The translations under genes and the position numbers were made by a program. A DNA stretch of 35,012 nt, from the NCBI GenBank assembly GCA_021777555.1, contig JAJYDK010000040.1, forward strand, positions 1 through 35,012, read 5' to 3'. Positions 17,078-26,789 of the stretch are shown here, piece after piece. How positions within the stretch are numbered: the stretch's first letter is position 1; the number at the start of each line of letters is the position of its first letter. The notes beneath the pieces were generated by a model, which was not told where the DNA came from, did no database searches, and saw only the letters and a program-made list of their open reading frames with translations. This DNA comes from Pseudomonadota bacterium. GTDB lineage: Bacteria > Pseudomonadota > Gammaproteobacteria > Steroidobacterales > Steroidobacteraceae.

Positions 17078-17151
17078 ATTAGCAGAGTGTCGCGGCCGCC
17101 GCCACCCCCATCGGGGCAGCGCGTACCGCCGCGGCGGCGCGCGGCACCCGC

Positions 17152-17181
17152 TTGACCGCCTGCCCGGGCGCCGCCTAGACT
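17152..17181 (+). promoter_or_regulatory. Promoter of the SAM riboswitch-metXB transcript
   Basis: TTGACC (17152-17157) and TAGACT (17176-17181), 18 bases apart, form a good sigma-70 type promoter. Transcription would start near 17188, immediately before the first paired base of the riboswitch at 17190, which supports both assignments. Confidence 0.65.
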
Positions 17182-17189
17182 AGGCCGCA

Positions 17190-17313
17190 CTCATCGAGAC
17201 CGGCTGAGGGATAGGCCCTTAGACGCCGGGGCAACCGCCAGGCCCAACCAGCCTGTAAAGGTGCCAACTCCTGCGATTCGATCGCCTTCCGGGCGGTCGG
17301 GTCGACAGATGAG
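17190..17313 (+). ncRNA. SAM-I (S-box) riboswitch
   Basis: The leader has the conserved S-box core in order: P1 strand CTCATC (17190-17195) followed by GAGA; GAGGGATAGGCCCTTAGA; the invariant GCAACC (17231-17236); AAGGTGCCAACTCCTGC (17258-17274); a P4 hairpin; and the closing P1 strand GATGAG (17308-17313). These blocks make up the S-adenosylmethionine-binding aptamer. It precedes metX-metB, a methionine pathway operon, the classic target. Binding of SAM should lower expression of the operon. Confidence 0.93.
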
Positions 17314-17361
17314 CGATACGCGAAGCTCCGTCCACTGCCGTGGCGGGGATGGTCGCGGCAA

Positions 17362-17422
17362 CCCGCCAGTCCTGGCGGGCGCTCCGCAGGGGTTCTCGGT
17401 GTCAACGAGAGGAATGCGGAGC
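17362..17422 (+). promoter_or_regulatory. Riboswitch expression platform with RBS-sequestering hairpin
   Basis: Two hairpins follow the aptamer. CCCGCCA (17362-17368) pairs with TGGCGGG (17373-17379). Then GCTCCGCA (17381-17388) pairs with TGCGGAGC (17415-17422), enclosing a second stem TTCTCG/CGAGAG. The 3' arm contains GGAG, six bases before the metX ATG at 17428, so this stem would hide the ribosome binding site. No T-tract follows, which favours translational control over termination. A second GCTCCG copy at 17325-17330, just after P1, could pair with the same CGGAGC and act as an alternative partner. Confidence 0.55.
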
Positions 17423-17427
17423 CATCC

Positions 17428-18459
17428 ATGAATGCCATAGCGCAAGCCCCGGTCACACCGGGATTTGAGGCGTATCCGCTGCCCGGATCGGCGTGCGAGG
17501 GCACGTTCGATATTCCCGGAGAGTTTGCGCTGCATCACGGTGGGACGCTTACCGCGGTGCGCGTGGGCTGGCGGATGGTGGGGCCCGAGCATGCCCCCGT
17601 CGTGTGCGCGTTGGGAGGCATCTCGGCCAGCCGCCGGGTCTGCCTGACCGAGAAGCCCCGTGAGAGCTGGTGGCAGGAAGTGGCCGGTCCCGGGCGGCCG
17701 CTCGACACCGAGCGGTTCCGGGTGCTGTCGTTCGATTTTCTCGGCGGCAGCGGCGAGACTTCGGGGCCTGCGCCGGGGGAGACCTTTCCGAGCGTCTCCA
17801 CCTACGATCAGGCCGAGGTGCTGCTCAGATTGATCGATCACCTCGGGGTGCGCTCGCTGCGCGCCATTGCCGGGGGCTCGTACGGGGGCATGGTGGCGCT
17901 CGCTTTCGCCGAGCGCTACCCGGAGCGGGTCGCTCGGCTGATCGTGTTGTGCGCCACCGATCGGCCCCATCCCCTCGGCACCGCGTGGCGCTCTGTGCAG
18001 CGCGACATCGTGCGCCTCGGCATCGAGAGCGGCCGGGCTCGCGAGGCCCTGGCGCTCGCCCGGGCGCTCGCCATGTCGACCTACCGCACGGGCGAGGAAT
18101 TCCAGGCGCGATTCGAGGGACTGCCCGTGCTCGATGAGGGTCGCTTCCGTCTTCCCGTCGAGCGCTATCTGCACGCGCGGGGCGAGGACTACGCGCTGCG
18201 CAATCGGCCCGAGGCCTTTCTCTGTCTTTCCGAATCGATCGACCTGCACCGGGTCGATGCGGCCCGCATCTGCGTGCCGACGGCCGCGGTGGCGGTGCGC
18301 GAGGACATGCTGGTGCCGCTGACGGATGTGCGCGGCATGGTCGCCCGGCTGCATTCGGCGAGACTGCACGAGATCTCCTCGATCTACGGCCACGACGCCT
18401 TCCTCAAAGAATCCCAACAGCTGCACGGCGTGTTCGCCGCGGCGCTGGACAGTCATTGA
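17428..18459 (+). CDS. metX: Homoserine O-acyltransferase, MetX type
   Basis: The 343-residue alpha/beta-hydrolase-fold enzyme activates homoserine for methionine synthesis. The triad is S151 (AGGSYGGM, the nucleophile elbow), D293 (VREDMLVP) and H322 (IYGHDAF). It is shorter than the usual 370-380 residues, and the oxyanion region reads ALGGISASRRV rather than the usual MetX sequence. The next gene encodes cystathionine gamma-synthase, whose best-known substrate is O-succinylhomoserine, so a homoserine O-succinyltransferase of the MetX fold is plausible. Sequence alone does not settle acetyl versus succinyl. It is controlled by the SAM-I riboswitch upstream; GGAG lies before the ATG. Confidence 0.87.
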   Translation: MNAIAQAPVTPGFEAYPLPGSACEGTFDIPGEFALHHGGTLTAVRVGWRMVGPEHAPVVCALGGISASRRVCLTEKPRESWWQEVAGPGRPLDTERFRVLSFDFLGGSGETSGPAPGETFPSVSTYDQAEVLLRLIDHLGVRSLRAIAGGSYGGMVALAFAERYPERVARLIVLCATDRPHPLGTAWRSVQRDIVRLGIESGRAREALALARALAMSTYRTGEEFQARFEGLPVLDEGRFRLPVERYLHARGEDYALRNRPEAFLCLSESIDLHRVDAARICVPTAAVAVREDMLVPLTDVRGMVARLHSARLHEISSIYGHDAFLKESQQLHGVFAAALDSH

Positions 18460-18467
18460 AAGGTCCC

Positions 18468-19643
18468 ATGAGTCAGCCCAAACATCACGCTTCCCAGATC
18501 ACCCAGACCGTGCGCGCCGGCCTCGAGTCCGATGAGGTCACCGGCGCCGTCGTGCCGCCGATCCACCTCACCTCGACGTTCGCGTTCCGAGGCTTCGGCG
18601 AGAAGCGCAAGTACGATTACACCCGCTCGGGAAACCCGACACGCGACCTGTTGGGCGCGGCGCTTGCGCAACTCGAGGGCGGCGCGGGCGCGGTGGTCAC
18701 CGCGACCGGCATGGCGGCGATCACCGTCGCGGGTTACCTGGTGCCGGCCGGCGCGCGCATCGTGGCCCCGCACGACTGCTACGGGGGAACGTACCGGCTG
18801 TTCGATGCCTGGCGGCGTCGCGGCGAGCGGCAGGTGGATTTCGTGAACTTCGGCGACCTGGCCGCGGTCCGGGCGGCGCTCTCTGCCCCCGCGGCGCTGC
18901 TGTGGATCGAGACCCCGAGCAACCCGCTGCTGCGCATCACGGACATCGAGCAGTTCGCGGCGCTCGGGCATGGCGCGGGCGCCAAGGTGGTGGTCGACAA
19001 CACCTTTCTCTCGCCCGCCTGGCAGCAGCCGCTGTCACTTGGCGCGGACCTGGTCGTGCATTCGACGACCAAGTATCTGAACGGCCACAGCGATGTGGTC
19101 GGAGGGGCAGTCGTGGCGCGTGATGCGGCGACGCACCAGGAGCTCGCATGGTGGGCCAACTGTCTCGGTCTCACCGGCTCGCCGTTCGACAGCTTCCTGA
19201 CGCTGCGCGGACTGCGCACCCTGCACGCGAGGCTCGAGCATCACGGCCGCAACGCACAGGCGCTCGCCGAGTGGCTCGCCACGCAGCCGGGGGTGGCCCG
19301 GGTCTACTATCCGGGCCTCCCAGGCCATCCGGGCCACGAGGTGGCGCGGCGTCAGCAACGCGGCTTCGGCGCGATCGTCACGCTCGAGCTCGAGGGCGGC
19401 CACGAAACGGTGCGCGCCTTTACCGCGGGACTGGAATATTTCTCGCTGGCCGAGTCCCTGGGCGGCGTCGAGAGCCTGGTGGCGCACCCGGCCACCATGA
19501 CCCATGCGGCGATGGAGCCGGCGGCCCGGGAGAAGGCGGGACTCACGGACGGTCTCATCCGGTTGTCGGTGGGGATCGAGGCGCTCGAGGATCTGCGAGC
19601 CGATCTCGCGGCGGGACTGGAGCGAGCGGTGCGCGCCGCGTAG
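18468..19643 (+). CDS. metB: Cystathionine gamma-synthase
   Basis: The 391-residue Cys/Met-metabolism PLP enzyme joins acyl-homoserine to cysteine, forming cystathionine. The PLP lysine is K202 in VVHSTTKYLNGHSDVVGG. YTRSGNPTRDLL, the aromatic stacking position in CYGGTYRLF, and ETPSNPLLRITDI are present, as is SLAESLGGVESLVAHPATMTHA near the C-terminus. ATG 18468 is preceded by AAAGG and lies eight bases after the metX stop, so the two form an operon under the same riboswitch. An O-acetylhomoserine sulfhydrylase or cystathionine lyase cannot be excluded, because these subfamilies are close, but the length and context favour MetB. Confidence 0.88.
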   Translation: MSQPKHHASQITQTVRAGLESDEVTGAVVPPIHLTSTFAFRGFGEKRKYDYTRSGNPTRDLLGAALAQLEGGAGAVVTATGMAAITVAGYLVPAGARIVAPHDCYGGTYRLFDAWRRRGERQVDFVNFGDLAAVRAALSAPAALLWIETPSNPLLRITDIEQFAALGHGAGAKVVVDNTFLSPAWQQPLSLGADLVVHSTTKYLNGHSDVVGGAVVARDAATHQELAWWANCLGLTGSPFDSFLTLRGLRTLHARLEHHGRNAQALAEWLATQPGVARVYYPGLPGHPGHEVARRQQRGFGAIVTLELEGGHETVRAFTAGLEYFSLAESLGGVESLVAHPATMTHAAMEPAAREKAGLTDGLIRLSVGIEALEDLRADLAAGLERAVRAA

Positions 19644-19679
19644 GAAGGCGACCGATGAGCGGATCTGTCCGGGCGTTGC

Positions 19680-19695
19680 AGCCCGAGGTCGGGCT
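19680..19695. terminator. Small hairpin between convergent metB and leuB
   Basis: AGCCCG (19680-19685) and CGGGCT (19690-19695) form a 6-bp stem with loop AGGT in the gap between the convergent metB and leuB genes. No T-tract is present. It is a weak candidate for a shared transcription end. Confidence 0.3.
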
Positions 19696-20753
19696 CAGAG
19701 CTTCGCCAGCACGGCCTCGCCGAACTCCCTCGTCGAGAGTGCGCGCGTGCCCTGGGCTGCGATGTCGGGTGTGCGCGCGCCCTGCTCGAGGACCGCGGAG
19801 ACCGCGCGCTCGAGGGCTGCCGCTTCGCCCTCGAGCCCGAGCGAATGGCGCAGCAGCAGCGCGGCGCTGAGGATCGTCCCGCAGGGATTCGCGATGCCTT
19901 TGCCCGCGATGTCCGGGGCCGAGCCGTGGATGGGCTCGTACAGGCCCCGAGTGCCCTCGCCGAGGGATGCGGAAGGCAACAGCCCGAGTGAGCCTGCGAG
20001 CATGGAGGCCTCATCCGTCAGGATGTCGCCGAACATGTTCTCGGTGACCAGGACATCGAAATCGCGAGGCCGGCGGATGAGATGCATGGCTGCGGAGTCG
20101 ACCAGCATGTGCTCGAGCGAGACGTCCGGAAACTGCGCGCGCATGACTCGAGTGGTGACTTCGCGCCACAGACGCGAGGTCTCGAGCACGTTGGATTTGT
20201 CTATGGAAACGAGCTTGCTGCGGCGTTTCTGCGCCAGTCGCGCCGCGGACCGCACGATGCGCTCGATTTCCTGCACGGTGTAGGTGCAGACATCGGTGGC
20301 GGAGAGCGCATCGCGACGCTTTTCACCGAAGTAGATCCCTCCGGTCAGCTCGCGAACGAACATCAGGTCCACGCCCTCGAGCACCTCCGGCTTGAGGGTC
20401 GAGGCGCCGAGCAGGGCAGGGTGGACCTTGACGGGTCTCAAGTTCGCGTACACGCCGAGCGCGCTGCGCAAGGCGAGGAGCCCCTGCTCGGGGCGCACCT
20501 TGGCCGTAGGCGCCGACCACTTCGGGCCGCCGATCGCCCCGAGCAGCACCGCATCGGCCGCGCGACAGGCGTGGAGTGTCTCATCGGGCAGCGGGTTGCC
20601 CGTGAGGTCGATGGCGGCGCCGCCGAAGGGCAGCTCGGTGAGCGTGAGTTGGTGCCCGTGGCGCTCGGCGAGGACGCGCAGGCACCGCAGGCCCTCGGCG
20701 ATGACTTCGGGCCCGATGCCATCCCCGGGCAGTACGGCGATCGTCGCTTTCAT
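19695..20753 (-). CDS. leuB: 3-Isopropylmalate dehydrogenase
   Basis: The 352-residue enzyme oxidatively decarboxylates 3-isopropylmalate with NAD in leucine synthesis. The family motifs are [11 protein letters not shown] at the N-terminus, the catalytic tyrosine in [11 protein letters not shown], the catalytic lysine in IDKSNVL, the metal-binding [17 protein letters not shown], and the cofactor motif [12 protein letters not shown]. It is the last gene of the ilvC operon and overlaps leuD by four bases (ATGA). Confidence 0.96.
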   Translation of the reverse strand: MKATIAVLPGDGIGPEVIAEGLRCLRVLAERHGHQLTLTELPFGGAAIDLTGNPLPDETLHACRAADAVLLGAIGGPKWSAPTAKVRPEQGLLALRSALGVYANLRPVKVHPALLGASTLKPEVLEGVDLMFVRELTGGIYFGEKRRDALSATDVCTYTVQEIERIVRSAARLAQKRRSKLVSIDKSNVLETSRLWREVTTRVMRAQFPDVSLEHMLVDSAAMHLIRRPRDFDVLVTENMFGDILTDEASMLAGSLGLLPSASLGEGTRGLYEPIHGSAPDIAGKGIANPCGTILSAALLLRHSLGLEGEAAALERAVSAVLEQGARTPDIAAQGTRALSTREFGEAVLAKL

Positions 20754-21328
20754 CGGATCCCGACTCGTGCCTCGTAGGCGGTGATCTCGGCCTCACGGCC
20801 GAGGAGGAACCCGAGCTCATCGACCCCGTTGATCAGGCAGTAGCGCGCGAACGGCTCGAGCGGGAAGTGCGCCTCGCCGGCTGGATGGCGCAGCGTGGCG
20901 GTCTCGAGGTCGATGCTCACCTCTGCGCCCGGGTGCTCGAGCAGCCAGCGATGCGTGGCCGGATCGACGATGACCGGCACCAGGCCGTTCTTCAGCGAGT
21001 TGCTGCGGAAGATGTCGGCGATCTGAGTGCTCACCACGGCGCGAAAGCCGTAGTCGGTGAGCGCCCAGGGCGCGTGCTCGCGCGAGGACCCGCAGCCGAA
21101 ATTATTGCCCGCGACCAGGATGGCGCAGCCCTCGGCCGCCGGGCGGTTCAGCGCGAAGTCCGGCCTCGGTGTGCCGTCCGGCCCGTAGCGCCAGTCGGCG
21201 AACAGGTGTTGGCCGAGTCCCTCGCGCGTGGTGGTGGTGAGAAAGCGCGCCGGGATGATCTGGTCGGTGTCGACGTCGCTCACGGGGAGCACCGCGGTGC
21301 GTGAGCGCAGGGTACGAATCGGTTCCAT
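20750..21328 (-). CDS. leuD: 3-Isopropylmalate dehydratase small subunit
   Basis: The 192-residue swivel-domain subunit pairs with LeuC to isomerise 2- to 3-isopropylmalate. The motifs [13 protein letters not shown] and [17 protein letters not shown] are present. The length fits the roughly 200-residue bacterial form. The ATG shares one base with the leuC stop (TAATG), and the stop overlaps leuB, so the three are tightly coupled. Confidence 0.96.
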   Translation of the reverse strand: MEPIRTLRSRTAVLPVSDVDTDQIIPARFLTTTTREGLGQHLFADWRYGPDGTPRPDFALNRPAAEGCAILVAGNNFGCGSSREHAPWALTDYGFRAVVSTQIADIFRSNSLKNGLVPVIVDPATHRWLLEHPGAEVSIDLETATLRHPAGEAHFPLEPFARYCLINGVDELGFLLGREAEITAYEARVGIR

Positions 21329-22734
21329 TACATCAGCTCCCTGGGGTCGGTGACACGGCCGCGCACCGCGCAGGCCGCGGCGGTGAGGGGACTCGCGAGG
21401 AGCGTGCGCGCGCCCACACCCTGCCGGCCCTCGAAGTTGCGGTTGCTGGTGCTCACGGCGTAGTGGCCCTTGGCCACGAGGTCACCGTTCATGCCCAAGC
21501 ACATCGAGCAGCCCGACTCGCGCCACTCGGCGCCCGCCTCGAGGAATACCCGGTCGAGCCCTTCGGCTTCGGCCTCGCGCTTGACCTGCTGAGAACCGGG
21601 GACCACCAGCATCTGGACACCGGAGGCGACCTTGCGGCCGCGCAGGAGCGAGGCCGCGAGGCGCAGGTCCGAGAGCCGCCCATTGGTGCAGCTGCCGACG
21701 AACACGACGTTCACGGGATGCTCCTTGATCGGCTGGCCGGGAGAGAAGCCCATGTAGGCGAGGGACTTCTCGAACACCGGGTCGCCGGGCCGCTCCGGGA
21801 TCGCGCCCCCGATCGGGATCACCATGCCGGGATTGGTGCCGTAGGTGACCATGGGCTCGAGCGTCGAGGCGTCGATGTCGATTTCCTGATCGAAACGTGC
21901 CCCCGGGTCGGTGGGCAGCGCCCGCCAGCGCTCGAGGGCGCGCTCCCAGTCCTCGCCCCGGGGCGCGCGGGGGCGGCCCGACAGGTAGGCGAAGGTGGTC
22001 TCGTCCGGGGCGATCATGCCGGCGCGCGCGCCGGCCTCGATCGACATGTTGCACACCGTCATGCGCCCGTCCATGTCGAGGGCGCGGATGGTCTCACCGC
22101 GGTACTCGATGACATGGCCCGTGCCGCCGCTCACTCCGATGCGGCCGATGATGGCGAGAATGAGATCCTTGGCGCTGACACCGGCGGGCAACTGGCCCTT
22201 GACGTTGATGGCGAACGTGCGCGGCTTGCGCTGCAGCAGGCACTGCGTGGCGAGCACGTGTCCCACCTCTGTGGTGCCGATGCCGAAGGCGAGCGCGCCG
22301 AGGGCTCCATGGGTGCTCGTGTGGCTGTCGCCGCAGACCACCGTCTTGCCCGGTTGGGTGAGCCCGAGCTCCGGCCCGATGATGTGCACGATGCCGCGCC
22401 GGTCGTTGCGCAGATCGAGGAGCTCCACGCCGAATGCGGCGCAGTTCACCTCGAGCTCGCGCACCTGGCGGGCCGCGGCCTCGATCGCGATCGGCGCCCC
22501 GCCGAAGACCTGCTCGGTGCGCGTCGGCGTCGAGTGATCCATGGTCGCGAACGTCAACTGCGGCCGGCGGACCTTCAGCGCCCGCTGTCGCAGCACCGTG
22601 AAGGCCTGCGGGGAGGTGACTTCGTGGATGAGGTGCAGGTCGATGTAGAGCACGGCTGGCGTATCGGCCGTCTCGGGGGTCACCTCGTGTGCCCGCCAGA
22701 CCTTCTCGAAGAGAGTTTGTGCAATTGTGCTCAT
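21328..22734 (-). CDS. leuC: 3-Isopropylmalate dehydratase large subunit
   Basis: The 468-residue aconitase-family subunit carries the [4Fe-4S] cluster. The three cysteine ligands are in [13 protein letters not shown] and the pair in [35 protein letters not shown] and [10 protein letters not shown] are further signatures. The ATG at 22734 overlaps the ilvE stop by one base (TGATG) and gives the standard length; the longer open frame upstream is out-of-frame ilvE. Confidence 0.96.
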   Translation of the reverse strand: MSTIAQTLFEKVWRAHEVTPETADTPAVLYIDLHLIHEVTSPQAFTVLRQRALKVRRPQLTFATMDHSTPTRTEQVFGGAPIAIEAAARQVRELEVNCAAFGVELLDLRNDRRGIVHIIGPELGLTQPGKTVVCGDSHTSTHGALGALAFGIGTTEVGHVLATQCLLQRKPRTFAINVKGQLPAGVSAKDLILAIIGRIGVSGGTGHVIEYRGETIRALDMDGRMTVCNMSIEAGARAGMIAPDETTFAYLSGRPRAPRGEDWERALERWRALPTDPGARFDQEIDIDASTLEPMVTYGTNPGMVIPIGGAIPERPGDPVFEKSLAYMGFSPGQPIKEHPVNVVFVGSCTNGRLSDLRLAASLLRGRKVASGVQMLVVPGSQQVKREAEAEGLDRVFLEAGAEWRESGCSMCLGMNGDLVAKGHYAVSTSNRNFEGRQGVGARTLLASPLTAAACAVRGRVTDPRELM

Positions 22735-23696
22735 CAGCCTGCCGCCGCCACCGGCGCCTTGGTATTCATGTCGATGTGATCCAGCCAGCCCCACTTGTCG
22801 GGCGTCTCGCCGCTGAAGAGGCCGAAGAAGGCCTTCTGGAGCGATTCGGTGATGGGGCCGCGGCGACCCAGGCCCACCGTCAGCCGGTCCACCGAGCGGA
22901 TGGGGGTGATCTCGACCGCGGTGCCCGTGAAGAAAGCCTCGTCCGCGATGTACAGCAGCTCGCGGGGAATGGCGCACTCGCGCACCGGGATGCCCCGTTC
23001 GCGCGCGAGGCGCATCACGGTGTCGCGGGTGATGCCCCCCAGCACGGAGTGGGCGAGCGCCGGGGTGAGGAGCTCTCCGTCCTTCACGAGGAACAGGTTC
23101 TCGCCCGAGCCCTCACTCAAGGTCCCGTCGGGGGCGAGGCCGATGCCCTCATCGAACCCCAGGCGCCGGGCCTCGGCGCCGATCAACTGGCTCGAAAGAT
23201 AGTTGCCGCCGGCCTTGGCGAGCGCCGGCAGGGTGTTCGGGGCGGGGCGGTTCCAGGAGGAGATGCAGGCATCGACCCCCTGGGCCTCGCTCTCGTGCCC
23301 GAGATACTTGCCCCACTCCCACGCGGCCACCGCCACCTCCGTCGGAGGATCGTTCTTGGGTGACACGCCGATTTCGCCGTAGCCGCGAAAGGCCACCGGG
23401 CGGATGTAGGCGCCGCGGGTGAGCGCGTTGGCGCTGACCACCTGCCGGCACGCCTCGTTCATCTGCTCGGCGCTGAAGGGCAGCGTCATGCGGTAGATCT
23501 TGGCCGAGTCGAGGAGCCGGCGCGTGTGCTCGCGCAGGCGAAAAATCGCCACTCCCCGGGCAGTCTCGTACGCGCGCACACCCTCGAAGACCGATGAGCC
23601 GTAATGCAGCGCGTGCGACAACACGTGAACCGTGGCGCTCTCCCACGGGACGAGCGCGCCGTTGAACCAGATGAACCGGGTGGCCGGTATGGGCAT
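22734..23696 (-). CDS. ilvE: Branched-chain amino acid aminotransferase
   Basis: The 320-residue fold-type IV PLP transaminase makes Leu, Ile and Val from their keto acids. The PLP lysine is K161 in [13 protein letters not shown]. The substrate-pocket sequence [15 protein letters not shown] and the later [10 protein letters not shown] and [12 protein letters not shown] are typical. GGAGGA lies a few bases before ATG 23696. It sits between leuA and leuC, an arrangement different from the E. coli loci, and places the shared last step of the pathway under the same attenuator. Confidence 0.95.
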   Translation of the reverse strand: MPIPATRFIWFNGALVPWESATVHVLSHALHYGSSVFEGVRAYETARGVAIFRLREHTRRLLDSAKIYRMTLPFSAEQMNEACRQVVSANALTRGAYIRPVAFRGYGEIGVSPKNDPPTEVAVAAWEWGKYLGHESEAQGVDACISSWNRPAPNTLPALAKAGGNYLSSQLIGAEARRLGFDEGIGLAPDGTLSEGSGENLFLVKDGELLTPALAHSVLGGITRDTVMRLARERGIPVRECAIPRELLYIADEAFFTGTAVEITPIRSVDRLTVGLGRRGPITESLQKAFFGLFSGETPDKWGWLDHIDMNTKAPVAAAG

Positions 23697-23729
23697 GAAG
23701 ATCCTCCGTTGCCGCCTCTACGAGCGGCC

Positions 23730-25307
23730 TCAGATCGCCTTGGCCGCGCTCTGGGCGTCCGCGCGCTCCTCGCGCGAGCGGCCGCCCGAGGCTGCCAGCT
23801 CGATGCGGTTGATCACCTCGAGGAACGCCCTGGTGCTCGATTCCACGATGTTGGTGCTGACACTGGAGCCCCGGTACGTGCGTTGATTGTACTCGACGGT
23901 CACCAGCGCCTCGCCCTGTGCATCCTCGCCCTCCGTGACGGCGCGCACCTCGAATTTGCGCAGCATCACCCCGATGCCCGTCGCCCCTTCGATCGCCTTG
24001 AAGGACGCATCGACCGGGCCATCGCCCTCGGCGGTGCGCTCGACGAGTCGGCCGTCCGTGTGCCGCAGGCGCACTTTCGCGGTGGCCGCCCCATCGCTCC
24101 CGGTGTGCGTCTCGAGCTCGAGCAGCATCCACGGACCGGCGGCCGAGCCCTCGACGCGCATCACCAGGGCCTCGATGTCGCCGTCGAAGAGCTCCTTCTT
24201 CTTGTCCGCCAGCGCCTTGAATTCCTCGAACACCTGGTTGAGCTCGGCCTCTTCCAGCTCGAAGCCGAGCGCGCGAACACGATCGCGGAAGGCATGCCGG
24301 CCGCTGTGCTTGCCGAGGATCAGGTGGCTGCGTGAGAGCCCCACGTCCTCCGGACGCATGATCTCGTAGGTCGAGTAGTGGCGCAGGATGCCATGTTGAT
24401 GGATGCCGGCCTCGTGAGCGAAGGCGTTCTCGCCCACCACCGCCTTGTTGCGCGGCACCGGCATCCCGGTGATGCTCGAGACCAGGCGGGAGGTCGGATA
24501 GAGGCGGGTGGTCTGGATCCCGGTGCTGACGTTGAAGAACGCTGCGCGCGTCTTGAGCGCCATCACCACTTCCTCGAGCGAGCAGTTGCCCGCCCGCTCG
24601 CCGATGCCGTTGATGGTGCACTCGATCTGCCGGGCGCCCGCCACCACCGCCGTCAGGCTGTTGGCCACCGCCATGCCGAGATCATCGTGACAGTGCACCG
24701 AGAGGCGGATCCGCTCGATGCCGCGCACGTTCTTGCGCAGATACCGGAAGAGCTCGGCGAACTCATCGGGCACGGTGTAGCCGACGGTGTCGGGGATGTT
24801 GACCGTGCCGGCGCCGGCCTCGATGGCCGCCTCGACCACCTGCGCCAGGAACTCGAGCTCGGTGCGCGAGGCGTCCTCGGGTGAGAACTCGACGTCATCG
24901 CAGAGTTCCCGGGCGCGCCGCACGCCCTCCACGGCCGTGCGCAGGATCTCCTCCTCGGCCATGTTGAGCTTGTACTGGCGGTGGATGGCGCTGGTGGCGA
25001 GAAACACGTGGACACGCCGGCGGGGCGCATCGGAGAGGGCGCGCGCGGCGAGCTCGATGTCCTCGCGGTTGCAGCGCGCCAACCCACAGATGACCGGGCC
25101 CTCGACCTCGCGCGCCACCGCCTGCACGCTGTCCCAGTCCCCCTTGGAGGCGGCCGGGAAGCCGGCCTCGATCACATCGACGCCGAGGTCGGCAAGCGCC
25201 CGGGCCACGCGCAGCTTTTCCGGGCGCGTCATGCTGCACCCCGGGGCTTGCTCCCCATCGCGCAGCGTGGTGTCGAAGATCAGTACTTGCTCAGGATCTG
25301 CAGCCAT
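23730..25307 (-). CDS. leuA: 2-Isopropylmalate synthase
   Basis: The 525-residue enzyme condenses acetyl-CoA with 2-oxoisovalerate, the first step specific to leucine. The TIM-barrel catalytic part has [16 protein letters not shown] at the N-terminus, the metal-binding histidines in [14 protein letters not shown], and [16 protein letters not shown]. The C-terminal part (about 390-525) is the LeuA regulatory domain with [21 protein letters not shown], which normally binds leucine for feedback inhibition. ATG 25307 is chosen because GAGGAG lies eight bases upstream; an in-frame GTG at 25316 sits too close to it. The gene is 32 bases after ilvC. Confidence 0.96.
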   Translation of the reverse strand: MAADPEQVLIFDTTLRDGEQAPGCSMTRPEKLRVARALADLGVDVIEAGFPAASKGDWDSVQAVAREVEGPVICGLARCNREDIELAARALSDAPRRRVHVFLATSAIHRQYKLNMAEEEILRTAVEGVRRARELCDDVEFSPEDASRTELEFLAQVVEAAIEAGAGTVNIPDTVGYTVPDEFAELFRYLRKNVRGIERIRLSVHCHDDLGMAVANSLTAVVAGARQIECTINGIGERAGNCSLEEVVMALKTRAAFFNVSTGIQTTRLYPTSRLVSSITGMPVPRNKAVVGENAFAHEAGIHQHGILRHYSTYEIMRPEDVGLSRSHLILGKHSGRHAFRDRVRALGFELEEAELNQVFEEFKALADKKKELFDGDIEALVMRVEGSAAGPWMLLELETHTGSDGAATAKVRLRHTDGRLVERTAEGDGPVDASFKAIEGATGIGVMLRKFEVRAVTEGEDAQGEALVTVEYNQRTYRGSSVSTNIVESSTRAFLEVINRIELAASGGRSREERADAQSAAKAI

Positions 25308-25339
25308 GGGAGTCACTCCTCGCGCCCGGGGCGATGCGC

Positions 25340-26335
<996 letters not shown>

Positions 26336-26426
26336 CTCGAATACTCCCGATCGGACACGAGGCCCGGATGTCATGTCAAAGGCACACCAGCCGAACGGGC
26401 GAGGCCCTGTTCAGCCCATTACAAAC

Positions 26427-26465
26427 AAAAACCCCGCAGCGGCTCTGGGCCGGTGCGGGGTTTTT
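26427..26465 (-). terminator. Attenuator terminator of the ilvC-leu operon
   Basis: A perfect 12-base inverted repeat (26427-26438 and 26454-26465) forms the stem CCCCGCA/TGCGGGG flanked by A5 and T5. On the minus strand it is followed by TTTTTGTTTG, a full intrinsic terminator 92 bases before the ilvC start. A terminator directly in front of a biosynthetic operon, after a short leader reading frame, is the hallmark of transcription attenuation. Its 5' arm can instead pair with an upstream leader segment at 26514-26524. It could also terminate transcription on the plus strand. Confidence 0.85.
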
Positions 26466-26496
26466 GGTGTCTTCTCTCGCCTCTGCCTGAGTGTCC

Positions 26497-26616
26497 TCAG
26501 GCGATCGCGAGGGCCCCGCACCGGCTGCCCGCAAGGAGCAGCAGTCCACTAAGAAGTACCGGCTCGAGCACAACTGCCGTTCCCGGCGAGCGGGTCGCCC
26601 CTGGGGGAATCGGCAT
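26497..26616 (-). CDS. Leader peptide of the ilvC-leu operon attenuator
   Basis: A 39-codon reading frame (ATG 26616, TGA ends at 26497) lies between a candidate promoter and the attenuator terminator. Residues 14-28 read AVVLEPVLLSGLLLL: 11 of these 15 codons are valine or leucine, including four leucine codons in a row. This is the pattern of ilv and leu leader peptides, where ribosome stalling senses charged tRNA. No strong ribosome binding site precedes the ATG. In-frame GTG codons at 26634 and at residue 16 are alternative starts that keep the leucine run. The stop lies 32 bases before the terminator stem. It was recognised from codon content and position, not from similarity. Confidence 0.8.
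   Translation of the reverse strand: MPIPPGATRSPGTAVVLEPVLLSGLLLLAGSRCGALAIA
26514..26524 (-). promoter_or_regulatory. Antiterminator segment in the leader
   Basis: On the minus strand the leader contains CCGGTGCGGGG, an 11-base perfect complement of CCCCGCACCGG (26460-26450), which includes the 5' arm of the terminator. Pairing of the two would disrupt the terminator. A segment further upstream, CCCGCTCGCCGG (26594-26583, leader codons 8-12), can partly pair with the same 26514-26524 stretch. This provides the third alternative expected in classic attenuation (1:2, 2:3, 3:4). Confidence 0.7.
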
Positions 26617-26680
26617 GTCGAGTGCGGGTACCACGGGCTTCGGTGCAGGACTGGGGTAAAAGGTGAAGAGGATGGGGTGG

Positions 26681-26710
26681 ATGTCAGCACAACCGTCGCC
26701 GTGTTGTCAA
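26681..26710 (-). promoter_or_regulatory. Candidate promoter of the ilvC-leu leader
   Basis: A consensus -35 TTGACA (26710-26705, minus strand) is followed after 18 bases by TGACAT (26686-26681), a weak -10. Transcription would begin near 26674, about 58 bases before the leader peptide start. The -35 is convincing; the -10 is not. Confidence 0.4.
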
Positions 26711-26789
26711 TTGGCGCTCCGGCGTTTCCGGCAATGGCGCGCGGCGGCCGTTCTGGCGGGGTGAGGGCGGCCCGCGCTATGCTCGGATC

